Shown here piece after piece: positions 7,128 through 7,684 of a stretch of 7,684 bases of DNA; position 1 is the first letter of the stretch, and every line of letters starts with the position of its first letter. Position numbers and translations under genes: made by a program. Source of the DNA: Bacillota bacterium (lineage in GTDB: Bacteria; Bacillota; Bacilli; Alicyclobacillales; Alicyclobacillaceae); contig JAKADF010000146.1 in the NCBI GenBank assembly GCA_021820805.1, positions 1-7,684 on the forward strand, read 5' to 3'. The notes under the pieces are model-generated. The model saw only the letters and a program-made list of their open reading frames with translations, ran no database searches and had not been told where the DNA came from.

Positions 7128-7141
7128 AGAATTATTATACA
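7128..7141 (-). promoter_or_regulatory. Candidate arginine repressor (ArgR/AhrC) box, proximal
   Basis: The minus-strand TGTATAATAATTCT matches 12 of 14 positions of the ARG box core TGAATWWWWATTCA. It contains the argF -10 hexamer, so a bound repressor would block RNA polymerase. Its position before arginine biosynthetic genes strengthens the call. Chance similarity in AT-rich DNA remains possible. Confidence 0.6.
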
Positions 7142-7161
7142 CATCAATGTATATTTATCAA
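7134..7161 (-). promoter_or_regulatory. Sigma-A-type promoter of the argF-argG-argH operon
   Basis: On the minus strand, TTGATA (7161-7156, five of six consensus bases) and a perfect TATAAT (7139-7134) are 16 nt apart. The start of transcription would be near 7127, about 65 nt before the ATG at 7061. It lies just downstream of the terminator of the preceding gene, so the arginine genes form a separate transcription unit. Both candidate ARG boxes overlap it. Confidence 0.8.
7148..7161 (+). promoter_or_regulatory. Candidate arginine repressor box, distal
   Basis: The plus-strand TGTATATTTATCAA matches 11 of 14 positions of TGAATWWWWATTCA and covers the argF -35 hexamer. Its centre is 20 bp from the centre of the proximal box, close to the roughly 21-bp spacing of tandem ARG boxes bound by one ArgR hexamer. 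It is weaker than the proximal box and persuasive mainly as its partner. Confidence 0.45.
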
Positions 7162-7193
7162 TAGTTTAATTTATGAATTTTGGTTGTCCATAC

Positions 7194-7231
7194 AAAAAAA
7201 CAGACGATGTCTTTTTAGAAGGCATCGTCTG
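7194..7231 (-). terminator. Intrinsic terminator after the glutamate synthase-like gene
   Basis: A perfect 9-bp stem CAGACGATG/CATCGTCTG (7201-7209 and 7223-7231), extendable by a G-U and a C-G pair, is followed on the minus strand by seven T residues (7200-7194). It lies 30 nt beyond the stop codon of the upstream gene. On the plus strand the hairpin is followed by CTTTTT, so it could also act in the other direction. It separates that gene from the argF promoter. Confidence 0.92.
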
Positions 7232-7260
7232 CTTTTTGCGAAAATGTAAGTTATTATTTT

Positions 7261-7684
7261 TTACTCTGTTGCAATATCCTGATCGGTGACTACACCGCCT
7301 GGTTTTACCATTAAGAAATGCTCTGCAGGTTTTTGAATCAAAGGTGTAAGTTTCTTTGCTGCTTCCAATTGTCCATGCTTACGCAGTTCTTTTTGGTAAG
7401 AAGTTAGTAATTCAATCACATCAGCGTCACCCTCTGCATCCAGGTACCGTAAACTTACCTTTGCACCCTTTGCAAGCCGTTTACGAAGCGCACCCTCCGT
7501 CAGACCAACTTTTGGGTCGTACCTTAAATACACAGTTCCGCCTGTCATACCAGAACAAATCCATGGACCCGGATCTCCTAGAACAATCGCACGTCCAGCA
7601 GTCATATATTCAAACGCAAAGCCCTTTATGTTGGACCTTGCCCCAATAAAGCCCAAATGGTCTTCCAAAAAACCTTCTACTTCT
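7261..7684 (-). CDS. Glutamate synthase-type GXGXG-domain protein, C-terminal part (5' end outside window)
   Basis: The frame is open to the right edge, so only the last 140 residues are seen. No start should be assigned inside the window. The segment FEYMTAGRAIVLGDPG followed by SGMTGGTVYLRY closely resembles the right-handed beta-helix (GXGXG, domain 3) at the end of the large subunit of glutamate synthase. There, FEYMTGGTVVVLG and AGMTGG repeats recur with glycines at regular spacing. The following part, with an acidic-basic helical stretch and HFLMVKP near the end, fits the GltB C-terminal tail. In glutamate synthase this domain is structural and carries no catalytic residues, so the fragment cannot show whether the whole protein makes glutamate, or is a stand-alone GXGXG subunit or a formylmethanofuran dehydrogenase C-like relative. 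A strong terminator closes it. Its link to the arginine genes may be simple neighbourhood, although glutamate is the precursor of ornithine. Confidence 0.75.
   Translation of the reverse strand, partial: EVEGFLEDHLGFIGARSNIKGFAFEYMTAGRAIVLGDPGPWICSGMTGGTVYLRYDPKVGLTEGALRKRLAKGAKVSLRYLDAEGDADVIELLTSYQKELRKHGQLEAAKKLTPLIQKPAEHFLMVKPGGVVTDQDIATE

Overview
The window comes from a Gram-positive bacterium of the Bacillota, most likely class Bacilli. The evidence is strong AAGGAGG-type ribosome binding sites, sigma-A-like promoters, GTG starts, a 408-residue aspartokinase II-type LysC, and ArgR/AhrC-like operator sequences. I cannot place it to genus. All real genes read on the minus strand, so transcription runs from high to low coordinates, and all belong to amino-acid metabolism. 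There is no sign of mobile elements, CRISPR or RNA genes.

In transcription order: (1) 7684-7261 is the C-terminal end of a glutamate-synthase-type GXGXG-domain protein, running off the right edge and closed by an intrinsic terminator at 7194-7231. (2) A sigma-A-like promoter at 7134-7161 is overlapped by two candidate arginine-repressor boxes. It starts argF-argG-argH, the last three steps from ornithine to arginine. The genes are tightly packed: a 2-nt gap between argF and argG, and a 4-nt ATGA overlap between argG and argH. (3) lysC (3172-1946), aspartate kinase, follows argH after 156 nt with no clear terminator between. (4) A 352-nt gap holds a promoter, a ZTP (pfl) riboswitch aptamer with an overlapping terminator, and two palindromes. 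(5) serA (1593-10), phosphoglycerate dehydrogenase, opens the serine pathway.

The two most notable points are these. First, argH is interrupted by an in-frame amber codon (TAG, 4061-4063). The reading frame is intact and conserved on both sides, so this is a nonsense change or sequence error, not a frameshift. Second, serA appears to be governed by a ZTP riboswitch, which would tie serine synthesis, the main source of one-carbon units, to the ZTP alarmone that signals 10-formyl-tetrahydrofolate shortage. Smaller points are a 39-residue in-frame extension on ArgF with two competing start sites, a possible relocated internal start for the short LysC subunit, and the absence of room for a lysine riboswitch before lysC. 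I found no wholly new system. The rest looks like ordinary biosynthetic chromosome.
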